In this document: positions 11,879 through 22,375 of the stretch, in pieces
Layout of the letters: each line of letters opens with the position of its first letter
How positions within the stretch are numbered: position 1 is the stretch's first letter
Origin: Cephalotrichum gorgonifer
Lineage: Eukaryota; Ascomycota; Sordariomycetes; Microascales; Microascaceae
Length of the DNA stretch: 64,000 nt
Direction: 5' to 3'
NCBI GenBank assembly: GCA_900312665.1
Contig: ONZQ02000003.1
Location: 640,648-704,647 of the forward strand
Notes under the pieces: model-generated
What the model saw: the letters and a program-made list of their open reading frames with translations, nothing else
The model's database searches: none
What the model was told of the DNA's origin: nothing
Position numbers and translations under genes: made by a program

Positions 11879-12640
11879 ATGCACTTCAAGACCGTCGCGC
11901 TCGTGGCGCTCGCCGCCGTCGCATCTGCCGAGAAGCTCGAGTTCACCCGCATCAACAAGGTTGGGCTCGCCAGCCTGGTCCGTCGCGCCGACGACGGTGG
12001 CGCCTATGGCGAGGGCGCCTATGAGCCCCAGGAGTCCGAGTGCGGCGAGGGTGCCACCTGCGCCGAGGCGTGCGGTGCCGGATTCGAGCAGTGCGGTGAA
12101 TCGGACGGGGTGAAGTCTTGCTTCAACCCCACTGTCGGCGAGACGTGCTGTGCTAGCCAGGGAGGTATGTTTATTCCCCTAACCTTATCTCCTCCCCCCA
12201 ATGTGTCCTGTCCGTGACGGGAAAATCGGATGGATGTGGTTAGACTTGAGGGTACTGACACTGCCACAGCGTCCTGCCAGGCCGGCTTCTTCTGCACCCA
12301 CGACGACAAGGAGACGACCGTCTGCTGCGCCGAAGGCACCTCCCTCGAGGACTGCGCCGCCCTCAACGGCGCCGGGGGCCTCACCCCTGACCAGCCCGCG
12401 ACGACCTCCGCCGCGCCCACCACCTCCGCTGCCGAGTCCACCTCTGAGCCCGCCTACGAGACCACTGCGTCGGCCGAAGCCTCGTCCTCTGCGGACGACA
12501 CCACCACATCGACCTCGGACGACTTCACCCCCGAGCCTACGGCGCCCGCTGAGAACCCCGGTGGTGCCGACAGCGGCGCGTCCGTCGTCGCCCCCGCCGT
12601 CGCGCTCCTCGCCGTCGGTGCCTTCGCCTGCCTGCTCTAG
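11879..12640 (+). CDS. Secreted Cys-rich protein with GPI-anchor-type C-terminus
   Basis: Predicted cell-surface protein of 218 aa from exons 11879-12164 and 12270-12640 (GTATGT donor, CACAG acceptor). The first 17 residues (MHFKTVALVALAAVASA) form a classical signal peptide. A double-basic RR at about 35-36 could be a Kex2 site. The middle (about 53-130) holds around 14 cysteines, including the doublets GETCC and TVCC and the motif AGFFCTHDD. This Cys array recurs in small Sordariomycete surface proteins of unknown function. Then comes a Ser/Thr/Pro/Ala stretch (about 135-195) suited to O-glycosylation, and a hydrophobic end (SVVAPAVALLAVGAFACLL) preceded by small residues, as expected for a GPI attachment signal. 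The A-rich leader CACAAAAAAA just before the ATG is a good fungal start context. The function is unknown. Confidence 0.85.
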
Positions 12641-13697
12641 AACTCGTGTTCCCGGACAAGTTTACCTAACGACCCTCACGATATTTTGGTTGAAAGGAAA
12701 GGGATGGAAACGATGGATGATGAGAGGGGGGGAGAAAGGGGGGGCGGGGTGGTGTAAGGTGTTGAGAACGGACATACCCTACTTGCGCCTATTTCTTGAC
12801 TGCTCCTGATTCGGATTGGGCTTCTTTTTTATCTTCTTCTTCCCTCTCCCTTTTCAGGATGCTAGTGACTTCTTGTTTTTTTGTGCGAACGATTCCCCAT
12901 CCACTTCTTCTGGAGCTGATTTTACTTTTTTGGATTGGCGTGGCGTATTTAGTCGTTGTTGGGGTGAATGAACAAAGGGGGAGATTTTGGATTGATAGAC
13001 ATGGAAGATTAGTATTTCGAAGCAAGCAGCCCATTGCGAGTGTATCTGAGATGAGTAACGCGCAAGCTGAGGAGAGTCCATGCCTGCCATAGTATTTGAC
13101 GTGTGGATCTCTGCTTGTGTGACGTCCCGTGGCGCTGGATGTGGTTTCTTTATGTCTTATTACTTGCCTTTCACTTCTGAGACTATAACGAACTGGGAGT
13201 AGGTAGTGGGATTCATTTAGGCCAAAACCTCCTTGCCGGTCTGCTGAATTCCCGAGGTTTACCAACTCAAAGCCAACGGTGATGACCTGGTCCACATCGT
13301 CCCGGTGGCAGACCCTGGAAGGGAGGCCTGCGGATATAATGCGTGTTTCTGGATTGTATGTGGGGGTTCAAGCGCCCTTGAGTAAGTGGCGCTGGACCAC
13401 GGATCTTTGTGCTCCTCACCGCTGTTGTCTACGAAGAACCTGCGTCCTGTGACAGGACCTATTTCGTTCCATCCCTTATTGCTCCCCTGACTACTGTACT
13501 TCCAGGGGACATAGTATACCTGAATCCCTATATCAGGAAGCTGGCACGCTTATTTTCCTGGAACTTTTTGCATTCAGGACTTCTCTCATAGCTCCACAGC
13601 TGCTCGGCCACTGTTTTCTTCAGCTCGCCCTGCGTCACATCCAGTTCCGGAATGAAGGAACCCGGCAGTCCGCTAGGGAGAAGGCGTCTGTCTGCCT
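12641..13697. other. Intergenic region downstream of the GPI-type gene
   Basis: About 1.06 kb with T-rich and G-rich runs just after the stop (likely 3' UTR). Short frames show no recognisable domain. Confidence 0.5.
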
Positions 13698-14060
13698 GTG
13701 ACTCGGGAACATGCTTTGCAAAATGTCCAAGAATTGGAGCTCAGGCCATTCTATCACGACCAGGACGGACTTTCTGTCAAGATGGCCCCCGAGATCACAG
13801 CATGGGAAGACCTAGCCTTCTCCCACGAAGAAGGCAATGTTGAAACTGGTGAATTCCAACACACAACTTTCGCAGTAGTCGACCAAGACGACATCACGTA
13901 CTTCGGCAAACTAGACCTCCTTAAACGCGATATCACATCTCAGCAACTTACATCTGTTCTCACACCCATCCCGGATGATGACCTTTTTCCAAAGTGGGCG
14001 CCTGAGAATACCAAACTCACCCTGGCCCAGGACACTCACCTCGTGGAGTGTGCCGCAGGC
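13698..14060 (+). pseudogene. Orphan coding fragment, possibly the N-terminal part of a fungal kinase-like gene
   Basis: The open frame at 13698-14060 reads like real protein: acidic, with segments such as AWEDLAFSHEEGNVETGEF and IPDDDLFPKWAPENTKLTLA. The second resembles the linker before the kinase-like domain of some fungal aminoglycoside-kinase-type proteins, from memory only. No kinase catalytic motif follows. After about 14060 the frame becomes Gly/Arg-rich junk and stops at 14156. No convincing exons are seen upstream or downstream. It is best explained as a truncated or decayed gene, though an unusual small gene cannot be excluded. Confidence 0.3.
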
Positions 14061-14436
14061 CTTGGTCAAACCCCGTGGGGCGGGTCGAGGGACAACGCCT
14101 CCCCTGGCCGGCCGTTACGTCAGCGATTCCCTTTCTCGACAAGTAGGCATGAATAAGAGACACCAAACCGGGCTATAATAGGCTCCCTCGCCCAATGACT
14201 TGGCTAGCTAGCCAGCCCACTATAGCCCCAGAATTTCGCGATTGGGTCATATGTACAACGTAGTGGCCTGGTAGGTACACGTAATCCCCCCATGCCCACT
14301 CCGCATGCATGAACACTTAAACATTCATCCAATCTCGTGAACTCAACCCTCCCCCCTCAACCTACACATCATGTACTGAGAAACGCCGTCCAATACCCCA
14401 AACAAGCCGCAGAATGACCCTCCGAACCGCGAAGCC

Positions 14437-16488
14437 ATGGTCTTCTCCACTCTACTTGGCGATCGAGCCCACACGCCCAAGATAAAGACTCCCAGGGCCT
14501 CCCGTGCGACCACGGCGAAAACCACCACCCCCAACTCCACCGAAGACGTCATCCCGCCGGACTACATCCACGATGAATCCCAGCTCGGAGACGTCCCCGA
14601 GGAGGCACCCGACCTCCGCGAGCTCAACAACAGCCTCGTGGCCCTCGCCGCCGTGTTCCCCAATGTTCAGGTCGAGGTATTCCGTGAGATGCTCGCCAGC
14701 TTCGACGGGGAGTCGAGGCTCGCACTTGTCGCGGATACTCTGCTGAAGAACCGCATCACCTGGGTGAAGGGGAGGTGGCGGGTCACCGATCGCGGAACCG
14801 GGGGCGAAGGCGAAGGCGACGGCGACGGCGAGGCCAATCGTGACGACGACGGACAAACTGCTACACCCCCGGGCACCACCTCCCTCGTGCCACGGGCCGA
14901 GACGTTCCGATCCGAGGAGTACAAGAAGGCCGTGAGGACCCTAGCGTGGCACGAGTTCAAGGGCCTCTCGCGGTCGACCATCAACGCCGTGCTGGCCGAG
15001 TCGAACCACTCGTACCTCGACTCGCGTCCCACGCTCGCCGCCCTGTCCGAGAAGTCGTGGCGTTTTACCATATCCTCCATCTTCCTCCGCCGCAAATCCG
15101 TTGCCGCTCCCGCCGAGGCCGAGAACCACCCCCTCGTGGTCTGGAAGTCTACAGGGAAGGGCTCCATCGTGCCAACCGTAAAGCGGACGGGCAATGCCGA
15201 GCTGGACGCCGAGCTATTCGGCGTGCTCGTGCGACCCCTGCGGGAGCGCGCGAGGCGCGAGCAGGAGGTCAAGGACAAGGAGCTCGCGCAGTACCTTAAC
15301 AACGAGGAGGCGGCCGAGCTCGACTCCACCCACGAGTGCTGCTGCTGCTTCACCGACGGCGCCTTCGAGGAGTTCGCGAGCTGCACCACCGAGGGCCACC
15401 TGCTCTGCTTCCGCTGTGTGCAGCACTCGCTCTCCGAGGCCGTCTTCGGCCAGGGGTGGCGGAGCAGCGTCGACGAAGTCGCGGGAGCGCTGAGGTGCAT
15501 GGCTGTCGAGGGGACGGGGTGCGACGGGCGGATAGACCCCGACCACCTCCGCCACGCGATGCTCGACTCGCCTGGGGGCGCCGACGTCCTCCGCGGATTC
15601 GACAGGCGGCTGGCCGAGCAGGCCCTACTCGCCGCGGGTGTGCCGCTCGTGCGCTGCCCCTTCTGCGACTACGCCGAGGTCGACGACCTCTACCTCTCGC
15701 CCGAGGAGTCGCGCCTCCGCCTCCGCGTCGGCAACCTGATCAACATCCTCTTCTTACTTATCTGCATCGGCACCATCCCCTTCGTCCTCCCCACGATCCT
15801 CCTCTCCACCCTAGTCTGCCTCTGCCTCAACACGCGGAGGGCCGCCCTCGGGCCGTACCTGGCTGCAGAGTGGCACCACGCCCTCCAGCGCCACCGCCGG
15901 CGCCGGCGCGGCAACAAGTTCACCTGCCTCGGCCCGCGGTGCGGCCGGTCCTCGTGCCTCTCGTGCCACAAGCCCTGGTCCGACATCCACGTGTGCAACG
16001 AGTCGTCGCTCGTGTCGCTCCGCACGCGTGTCGAGCAAGCCATGTCGGCGGCCGTCAAGCGCGTGTGCCCCCGCTGCGGGACGTCCTTCGTCAAGTCCTC
16101 GGGCTGCAACAAGCTGCAGTGCCCGTGCGGCTACAAGATGTGCTACGTGTGCCGCGCCGACATCGGGAGCGAGGGCTACCGGCACTTCTGCGAGCACTTC
16201 CGCCCCGAGGGCGACGCGCGCGCGTGCACGGAGTGCAGGCGGTGCAACCTGTGGGAGGGGGAGGATACGGAGGCCCTGCTGAGGGAGGCGAGGGAGGAGG
16301 CCGAGAGGGAGTGGGAGGAGGAGGAGAAGAGGGAGCTATCCGGGGCGGAGAGGGCGTTTCTGGAGACCGGGGTGGGAGGTGGCGGCCAGGGTGGTGGTGG
16401 TGGGTGGGCAAAGAAGAAGAATGGCGGATGGAGGGCGCCGTCCGTGCCGGAGACGATGGATGCCCTGGTCGAGTCGCTGTTCTGTTAG
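14437..16488 (+). CDS. RBR-type E3 ubiquitin ligase (RNF216/TRIAD3-like) with CUE-like domain and hydrophobic insert
   Basis: Intronless, 683 aa. A CUE-like ubiquitin-binding helical segment lies at about 60-105 (LVALAAVFPNVQVEVFREML). RING1 begins near residue 302 with CCCCFTDGAF, then CTTEGHLLCFRC. The IBR half with RCPFCDYAEV is followed later by FTCLGPRCGRSSCLSC. RING2 is C544-X2-C547 ... SSGC557NKLQCPCGYKMCYVC, where C557 aligns with the catalytic cysteine that forms the ubiquitin thioester in RBR ligases. The order and the RING2 wording match human RNF216 best. A Glu-rich helix follows (about 610-650). Unexpectedly, about 31 hydrophobic residues (434-464, LINILFLLICIGTIPF...) sit inside the IBR between its zinc-binding halves. 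They are long enough for a membrane span or hairpin. The frame is continuous there, so an unremoved intron is unlikely. Confidence 0.9.
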   Translation: MVFSTLLGDRAHTPKIKTPRASRATTAKTTTPNSTEDVIPPDYIHDESQLGDVPEEAPDLRELNNSLVALAAVFPNVQVEVFREMLASFDGESRLALVADTLLKNRITWVKGRWRVTDRGTGGEGEGDGDGEANRDDDGQTATPPGTTSLVPRAETFRSEEYKKAVRTLAWHEFKGLSRSTINAVLAESNHSYLDSRPTLAALSEKSWRFTISSIFLRRKSVAAPAEAENHPLVVWKSTGKGSIVPTVKRTGNAELDAELFGVLVRPLRERARREQEVKDKELAQYLNNEEAAELDSTHECCCCFTDGAFEEFASCTTEGHLLCFRCVQHSLSEAVFGQGWRSSVDEVAGALRCMAVEGTGCDGRIDPDHLRHAMLDSPGGADVLRGFDRRLAEQALLAAGVPLVRCPFCDYAEVDDLYLSPEESRLRLRVGNLINILFLLICIGTIPFVLPTILLSTLVCLCLNTRRAALGPYLAAEWHHALQRHRRRRRGNKFTCLGPRCGRSSCLSCHKPWSDIHVCNESSLVSLRTRVEQAMSAAVKRVCPRCGTSFVKSSGCNKLQCPCGYKMCYVCRADIGSEGYRHFCEHFRPEGDARACTECRRCNLWEGEDTEALLREAREEAEREWEEEEKRELSGAERAFLETGVGGGGQGGGGGWAKKKNGGWRAPSVPETMDALVESLFC

Positions 16489-17247
16489 GATGCTTCTTTT
16501 TGGGACGGGGTTTTGGGGGCGTTTGCTTCATACGGGTTCTAACACTCTTCTCTTTCAAGGGGTTTGCTTAAGCGGGCTGGTATTATGGATGGACACAAGT
16601 GGGCATTAATTACCCTTCTAGTTTTGGTGTCTAAGCATCGCGATACGGGATGCAGGCACTCACTATGGAGGGAAGGGGGAGCATGTGGGATGGGAGTATA
16701 TGACGGCGTCAGGGTAGGGACTCGGGTTTCATTGAACTGTTTGTTCTGCTTTTTTTTTTAAAGCTGTGTGGGGAAGGAACTGGAAGAGGGGAGGAAAACA
16801 GCTGCATCCTTTCTCCTCTTATTTTCACAAGGATCATGATAAACACGGATGAACGAGAACGTATACTACTAATAGATGGGAAAATGAGATAATCTCAACT
16901 TCTACAGTTCAAAACCAACAACCGCCTCTGATCACCCCCCTGAAACTTTTGGGAATAACCAGTAGTAGACAATCTCATTCTGCTAAAATACACACTAATG
17001 ATACAAAATCCTACTCTCATACCCTCTTTAGCTCACCCCTCCTCCCCTCCTCCAGCGGCAGAAGCGGCAGGGGAAATGGGGAAATGGTCGGAGAAACGGT
17101 GGTAAAAAGNNNNNNNNNNNNNNNNNNNNNNNNNNNNNNNNNNNNNNNNNNNNNNNNNNNNNNNNNNNNNNNNNNNNNNNNNNNNNNNNNNNNNNNNNNN
17201 NNNNNNNNNNNNNNNNNNNNNNTGCAGGCGGGGGCTGCAAGACAAGA
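16489..17247. other. Convergent intergenic region containing an assembly gap
   Basis: About 760 bp between the 3' ends of the RBR ligase gene and fox2. 17110-17222 is a run of 113 N, so unknown sequence lies 25 bp from the fox2 stop codon. The rest shows no gene. Confidence 0.7.
17110..17222. other. Assembly gap (113 N)
   Basis: A run of undetermined bases flanked by C/T-rich, GGCAG-containing sequence on the left. Any 3' extension or further exon of fox2 inside it would be invisible. Confidence 0.99.
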
Positions 17248-20200
17248 CTACGTGGACCGTCCTAGACCAACTCGGCCGCGGCGCCCCCCGATGGCCAGCT
17301 TGCCCGTCTCCTTGACCTTGGTCTGGAAGATGACCTTGTTCCCCTCGCGCCACATCTCCGTCACGAGGGTCTGGCCTGGGACGACGGTGCCGGCAAAGCG
17401 GACCTTGATGTTCTTGATGGGGCCGAACCTATGATTTGATTTGTTAGTGTCGGGAACTACTGGGGGAGTCTCGTCTGTGACGTAAGGGGGGGAGGAACTC
17501 ACTTCTCGTATACGGCCTTCCCGGCAATGCCAAAGAAGCAGAGGCCGTGCAAGATGGGAGCCTTGAAGCCACCCATCTTCGCAAAGGCGGGATCAATGTG
17601 CAGGGGGCTAAAAAGAAGGTTAGCTCTTCTTTCACCCCAACATAGACATACATATATGTATATGCATGCTCAAAAACGACGTCAATGAAAGAAGAAAAAA
17701 AAACTCACTTGTAATCCCCGCTCAACCGGTACACGGCCGCCTGCTCCTCGCCCGTCGCCTCCTCGACCACGGCGTCCGGCGCGCGCGCGGGCGGCTTGTT
17801 GGCCGCCGTGCTGGCGCCCCTGTCCTTCGCCTTCTTCTCGCCGCCGAACCCGCCGCAGCCCCTCAGGAAGACCGTCATCTCGTTGTAGAAGACCTCTTCG
17901 CCCGTCGCCTTGTCCACGGACGTGACGCCGCTGCGCACCACGGCGGCGGAGCCCTTGTCGACGACCTCGAGCAGGCGCGGGTACGAGACCAGCGTGGCCG
18001 ACGTGGGGATGGGGTACTTGCGCACCTCGAGGAACTGCTCGCCGTGGAGGAGCATCATCGGGTTGAAGTTGGGCACGATGTCGTCGAGGTTGTAGGGGGC
18101 CTCGGCGTTGAAGGGCGGGATGACGCCGAAGGTCGGGATGGCCTGGAACTCGTCCGAGCCCTCGCTGCAAGTAACACACGCCTTGTTAGGATACGAAGAG
18201 GGAAGAATTGTATGAAGGAGAGAAAGATACCGGGAAAGGGGAAAAGGGGAGGCGGGTTTGGTTGGTTGGTTGGTGAATGTGTGACTTCCGGAAACTTACA
18301 AGACATAGTTGAGCTGGTTCCGCTTGGCGCCGATGCCCAGGTTGTACAGCATGACATCCCGCTCCTCGTACTTGAACTCCGTGCCCTTCGCCTTGGCCTT
18401 CATCGCCGCCTCGATGGCCTTGAGATACTGGGTGCCTTCGGGTGCCGAGTCACTAGAGGAAGGAGCCTACGCGACACAGAAAGAACAAAAAACGTTGTCA
18501 ACACTTTTATGATATTACATATATACAAGAAAAAGCGCGAAAAAAATAACACATGAAAAAAAGTTTCTATCGTTATTCATACCTTGCTCTTGTTCTCAAT
18601 GTTGGCCATGATCTTGCTGACGCCGTCCTGGGTCTTGGACGGGTGGTCCGCCCTGCCGTCGTCAAAGTTCACGATGTCGCCCCAGTACTTGAGCACCTCC
18701 TCGGGCACGAGGGTCTTGTCGACGGGGAACGCGTGGCCGCCGGTCCGCTGCCACCTCGTCTGGCCGCACCAGCCGCTGCCGACCTCGTACAGGCCGCCCG
18801 TGGGGTCCTTGGGTACCTTGTCGCTGCAGAGGGCGAGGACGAGCGGCGCGACGTAGTCGGGCTTGAAGGCCTGGACGAGCTCGTCGGGGAGGATGGTCTT
18901 CGTCATGGCGGTACCGGCGTTGGGGGCGATGGTGTTGACGAAGATGTTGTTCTTGAAGCCCTCCAGCGCGAGAGCGCGGGAGAAGCCGAGGATACCAGCT
19001 TTCTGTTCAGGTTTTTGTTAGCAAACTGCAGTTTCAACGGCACATCGCGACTTATGATAGGACTTGGGGACTTACGGCAGCGGCGTAGTTGGCCTGGCCA
19101 AAGTTGCCGTAGATACCGCTGGTAGACGTGGTGTTGAGCACGCGGCCGTACTTTTGCTTGAGGAAGTAGGGCCACGCGGCCTTGGTGACCTTGTAGGTGC
19201 CGCGGAGGTGGACCTTCATGACGGGGTCCCACAGGTCCTCGGTCATGTTGGTGAAGGCCTTGTCGCGGAGGATTCCGGCGTTGTTGACAATAATGTCGAT
19301 GCGGCCGAAGGCGTCGATGGCGCCCTTGACAACGGCCTCTCCCTCCTCGGCCGAGGCCTTGACACCAGCGGCCTTGCCGCCCATCTTCTTGATCTCGTTA
19401 ACTACGTCGTCGGGGTTTACGAGGTCGTTTACAACGACGGAGGCGCCATGCTTCGCGAAGGCCAGGCAGTAGGCTCGGCCAATACTTGAAGACAGTTAGC
19501 CAAGGTTTCTCTAAACAGGAAAAAGACAGGGGGGCTGCGCTTACCCAGCTCCACCTCCGGTAACGAGGGCTACACGTCCGGTGAAGTCAACCTTCTCACC
19601 GGGCGCGCTGGGACCCAGCTTCATCGACTCCTCGAGCAGGGTGAGGAAATCGGCGGTGCCGCTCGGGTGCTGAGGGTTGGAGAAGTCGGTGACCTTGTTC
19701 CAGTTCTTGAGGACGGCACCCGGGGTGTAGGAGTCATCGGGGCGCAGGAGCAGGCCGCTGGAGCGCTCCCACCTGAGCTTGGCGACGTGTCCGCCGCCGG
19801 CCTCGAAGATGGAGCCGGTCTCGGTGGTGTTGGACTTGTGGACGAGAACGGCAACGATAGGGACGATCCAGTCGGGCTTGAGGGCCGCGAGGACCTCCGG
19901 GGGCATAATGGTCTCGGTCATCCGGCTGGCGGCTGAGTGTATGTTAGTCAGGTTTTAGGAGAAACAAGGGGGGGCGGGGCACATACCGATCGGAGCAATG
20001 ACGTTGGCGAGGATGTTGTACTTGATACCCTCCTTCGCGAGGGTCTCGGTGAAGCCGACAAGGGCCAACTTCGCAGCTATCATTACACTGTCAGTTCAAA
20101 TCCAACTTCGTCCCCCTCTGAATAGCTTATGCAGGCTAAGGGACTTACCGGAGTAGTTGGTCTGGCCGAAGCTGCCGAAGAGACCGGCCGCAGAGGCGGT

Positions 20201-20743
20201 GTTGATGACCCTGCCGTACTTCTGCTTCCTGAAGTAGGGCCAGGCGGCCTTGGTGCACTTGTACGAGCCCGTGACGTGGACCTTGAGGACGAGGTCGAAG
20301 TCCTCATCCTTGATGTTCTTGAAGCTGATGTCGCGCAGGATTCCGGCGTTGTTGATCAGGATGTCGATGCGGCCGAAGTTCTTGATGGCCGTCTCGATGA
20401 TGCGCTCGCCGAACTCGACCGAATCGTAGTTGGCGACGGCCTTGCCGCCCGCCGCCTTGATCTGGTCGACGATGACATCGGCAGCCTTGTCACAGGGTTA
20501 GCGGGACTTGTCCGACAGGTCATTTTAAGGGGCTGGAATCGCAGCTTATAGCTCCGTTTTTGGTGGGAAAGGGCTGTTCCATACCTTTGTTGAGTTACCC
20601 TCACCCTTGAAGGTGCCGCCCAGGTCGTTCACGACCACGCTCGCGCCGCGCGAGGCGAAGAAGAGGGCATAAGCCTTGCCGAGGCCGCCGCCGGCACCGG
20701 TGACGACGACAACCTGGCCGTCGAATCTTAGCTGTTCCGCCAT
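17248..20743 (-). CDS. fox2: Peroxisomal multifunctional beta-oxidation protein (MFE-2/Fox2)
   Basis: Carries out the hydratase-2 and D-3-hydroxyacyl-CoA dehydrogenase steps of peroxisomal beta-oxidation. Ten exons are read: 20585-20743, 20149-20485, 19987-20076, 19545-19932, 19076-19484, 18583-19002, 18300-18466, 17709-18164, 17503-17607 and 17248-17428, giving 903 aa. Two tandem SDR domains follow. SDR1 has TGAGGGLGKAYA, NNAGILRD and catalytic NYSAAK. SDR2 has TGGGAGIGRAYC, NNAGILRD and NYAAAK. The C-terminal MaoC-type hydratase has GDYNPLHID with the catalytic Asp and His. This SDR-SDR-hotdog order is typical of fungal MFE-2. An in-frame ATG at 20818 would add 25 residues, but 20743 gives the family start MAEQLRFDGQ. 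The C-terminus ends GLGRST with no SKL-like PTS1. The end lies after a run of six G and close to the assembly gap, so it may be wrong. Confidence 0.95.
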
Positions 20744-22375
20744 AGCTGTCGCGTGTATGTGTGTGGGGGAGCTAGGTCTCTCTAGCAGGAATCGGATCTG
20801 GAATTCACAAAGAGGCACCCGAGGTGATAAAAAGGAAGGGGGGAATAAAAGGGAAGAGCAGTATACGGTTTGTGAGAGAGATAGAGGAGCTGGGGGAATA
20901 AGGTATTTGGGGAAAGAGGAAAAGGCGAGGTTAAGTGGGTGAAGCTTAGAGCAGCAAGCGAGATCATGCCTAGGTTATTACGGTAACGGGCAAGTATCAC
21001 TCGGCAAATCAGTGTCTGGGAGTCGGCACTGTGGCGACCCCCCAAATCTGCTGCCGTCCCGTCCGTGCGGGAGTTTTCTCGAGCGCATGCGCCAATCCCC
21101 CAAACCCCACAGGATAGCGTAGCTCGGCACGTTTGCCCCGCTGCCGTGCCCCGCCACAGCGGTCGTCTCGGCACCCCAGACAGTGGCCTCTGTGCAAGGT
21201 AGCCGAGGCACGAGGTTAATACTAGGAATACGCTAGTCCCGGTTTGTGTGGGGTGGGTCATGGCACCTTCACATGCTCGTTTCATGGAACAACTGCGCAA
21301 TTCGTACTCGTACTAATAATACGTACCACGAGGAAACCAGGACGATGAGGTCATGTGGTGCTGACATGGTCGGGGCGCAATTGACTTAGCATGTGAAGCG
21401 AATATTCACATTCGTGTGTACTGGTATGTATATGAAGGTGTAATTTTGCGAACCTCTTCCTGCGAACCGAAAACATGCCCAATCTCACCAACAAGCAATC
21501 ACGAGCTTTCTGTTCCTCCGTTCCAGTTTCCAGTTTCCAGTTCGGCCCTCTCCGACGTTGTAGATTTTACCCCGTGACGCCCCGCCGTGCTGAAGAGCTA
21601 CTGCGGAGCGATTGATAGTTCGGACAATAGATGCTCCCCCTGTTGTAGAAATATCCGCCTTCCCTTTTTGTCCAGCAACGGAGCTGAACGCTTTCACTAC
21701 AGTACGAAGCGGCGTGGAATGGTATGAAAACTCCCCCATCCTGACTGATGATTCGCCTCCGGAACATCTGCCGAGATGACGGCCGCGATGCGCAGGACTG
21801 GGCCCGAGAACGGACCCTGGCAACACGCGCCCCCGCGCGGCATTTTACCCACCATATTATAGTTTTACTCTCCAATTGGGTTTTATAACACACATAGACC
21901 CCAGCTAATGGCTATTCCGGCCGAATACAAGGGATTAAACTGAACACCCCCACAGAGCTTGGGAAACTTGAAGGATTTGTAACATGCAGAGTCGGTAGCG
22001 GAGTGCAACGCTGCTTCCACTCCGCGTCCGGACTTTCCGGAGAAAGACACAGACACGGCGATATTTCCCCAGGCAGGCAGGAACCCACGGCCGCAGCTCT
22101 CCGATGTACCCGAGTCCCGGTCTCCATACTTGACCCCGACAGCCACCCCGCAACTACCCCTCATAAATACCCCTCATCCATGCGAACCACCACCCCCAAT
22201 TACCTGGGGTACGCTCGAATGCGTACTCGTAAATCTACTAACATAATTGCACTCGTAAATCTACTAATATAGACCACGTAGTCGTAATATATATCACATT
22301 GGTCCTTCAACTACCAAATACACACCCACCCACACAATCCAACGATACGATACCCCCCACCCACCCCCCGCCAAA
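20744..22375. promoter_or_regulatory. Divergent promoter region fox2 / tda10
   Basis: About 1.63 kb between divergent starts. One CCGAGG (reverse of CCTCGG, the core recognised by the fatty-acid regulators FarA/FarB) occurs near 21203, about 460 bp upstream of fox2. A single hexamer may be chance. Two short direct repeats are present: CCAGTTT-like units at about 21524-21545 and a 21-nt repeat at 22225-22271. No gene is supported. Confidence 0.45.
22225..22271. repeat. Two-copy direct repeat upstream of tda10
   Basis: ACTCGTAAATCTACTAA occurs at 22225 and again at 22251. The copies are offset by 26 nt, and the next bases differ by one substitution (CATA versus TATA). The repeat ends about 105 bp before the tda10 start, so it lies in the proximal promoter or 5' leader. 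Confidence 0.8.

Noticed and set aside
13290..13390. Possible tRNA because of a GGTTCAAGC-like B-box sequence
   Set aside because: No A box, acceptor stem or cloverleaf could be built around it.
15336..16571. 411-codon open frame on the plus strand overlapping the RBR ligase gene
   Set aside because: It is the +2 shadow of a GC-rich, strongly codon-biased gene; its Arg/Pro/Ala-rich translation has no domain.
17110..17222. Run of N as possible repeat or mobile element
   Set aside because: It is only undetermined sequence; nothing can be said of its content.
20744..20818. 25-residue N-terminal extension of Fox2 from an in-frame ATG
   Set aside because: The family start MAEQLRF at 20743 leads straight into the first SDR strand; the extension resembles 5' leader.
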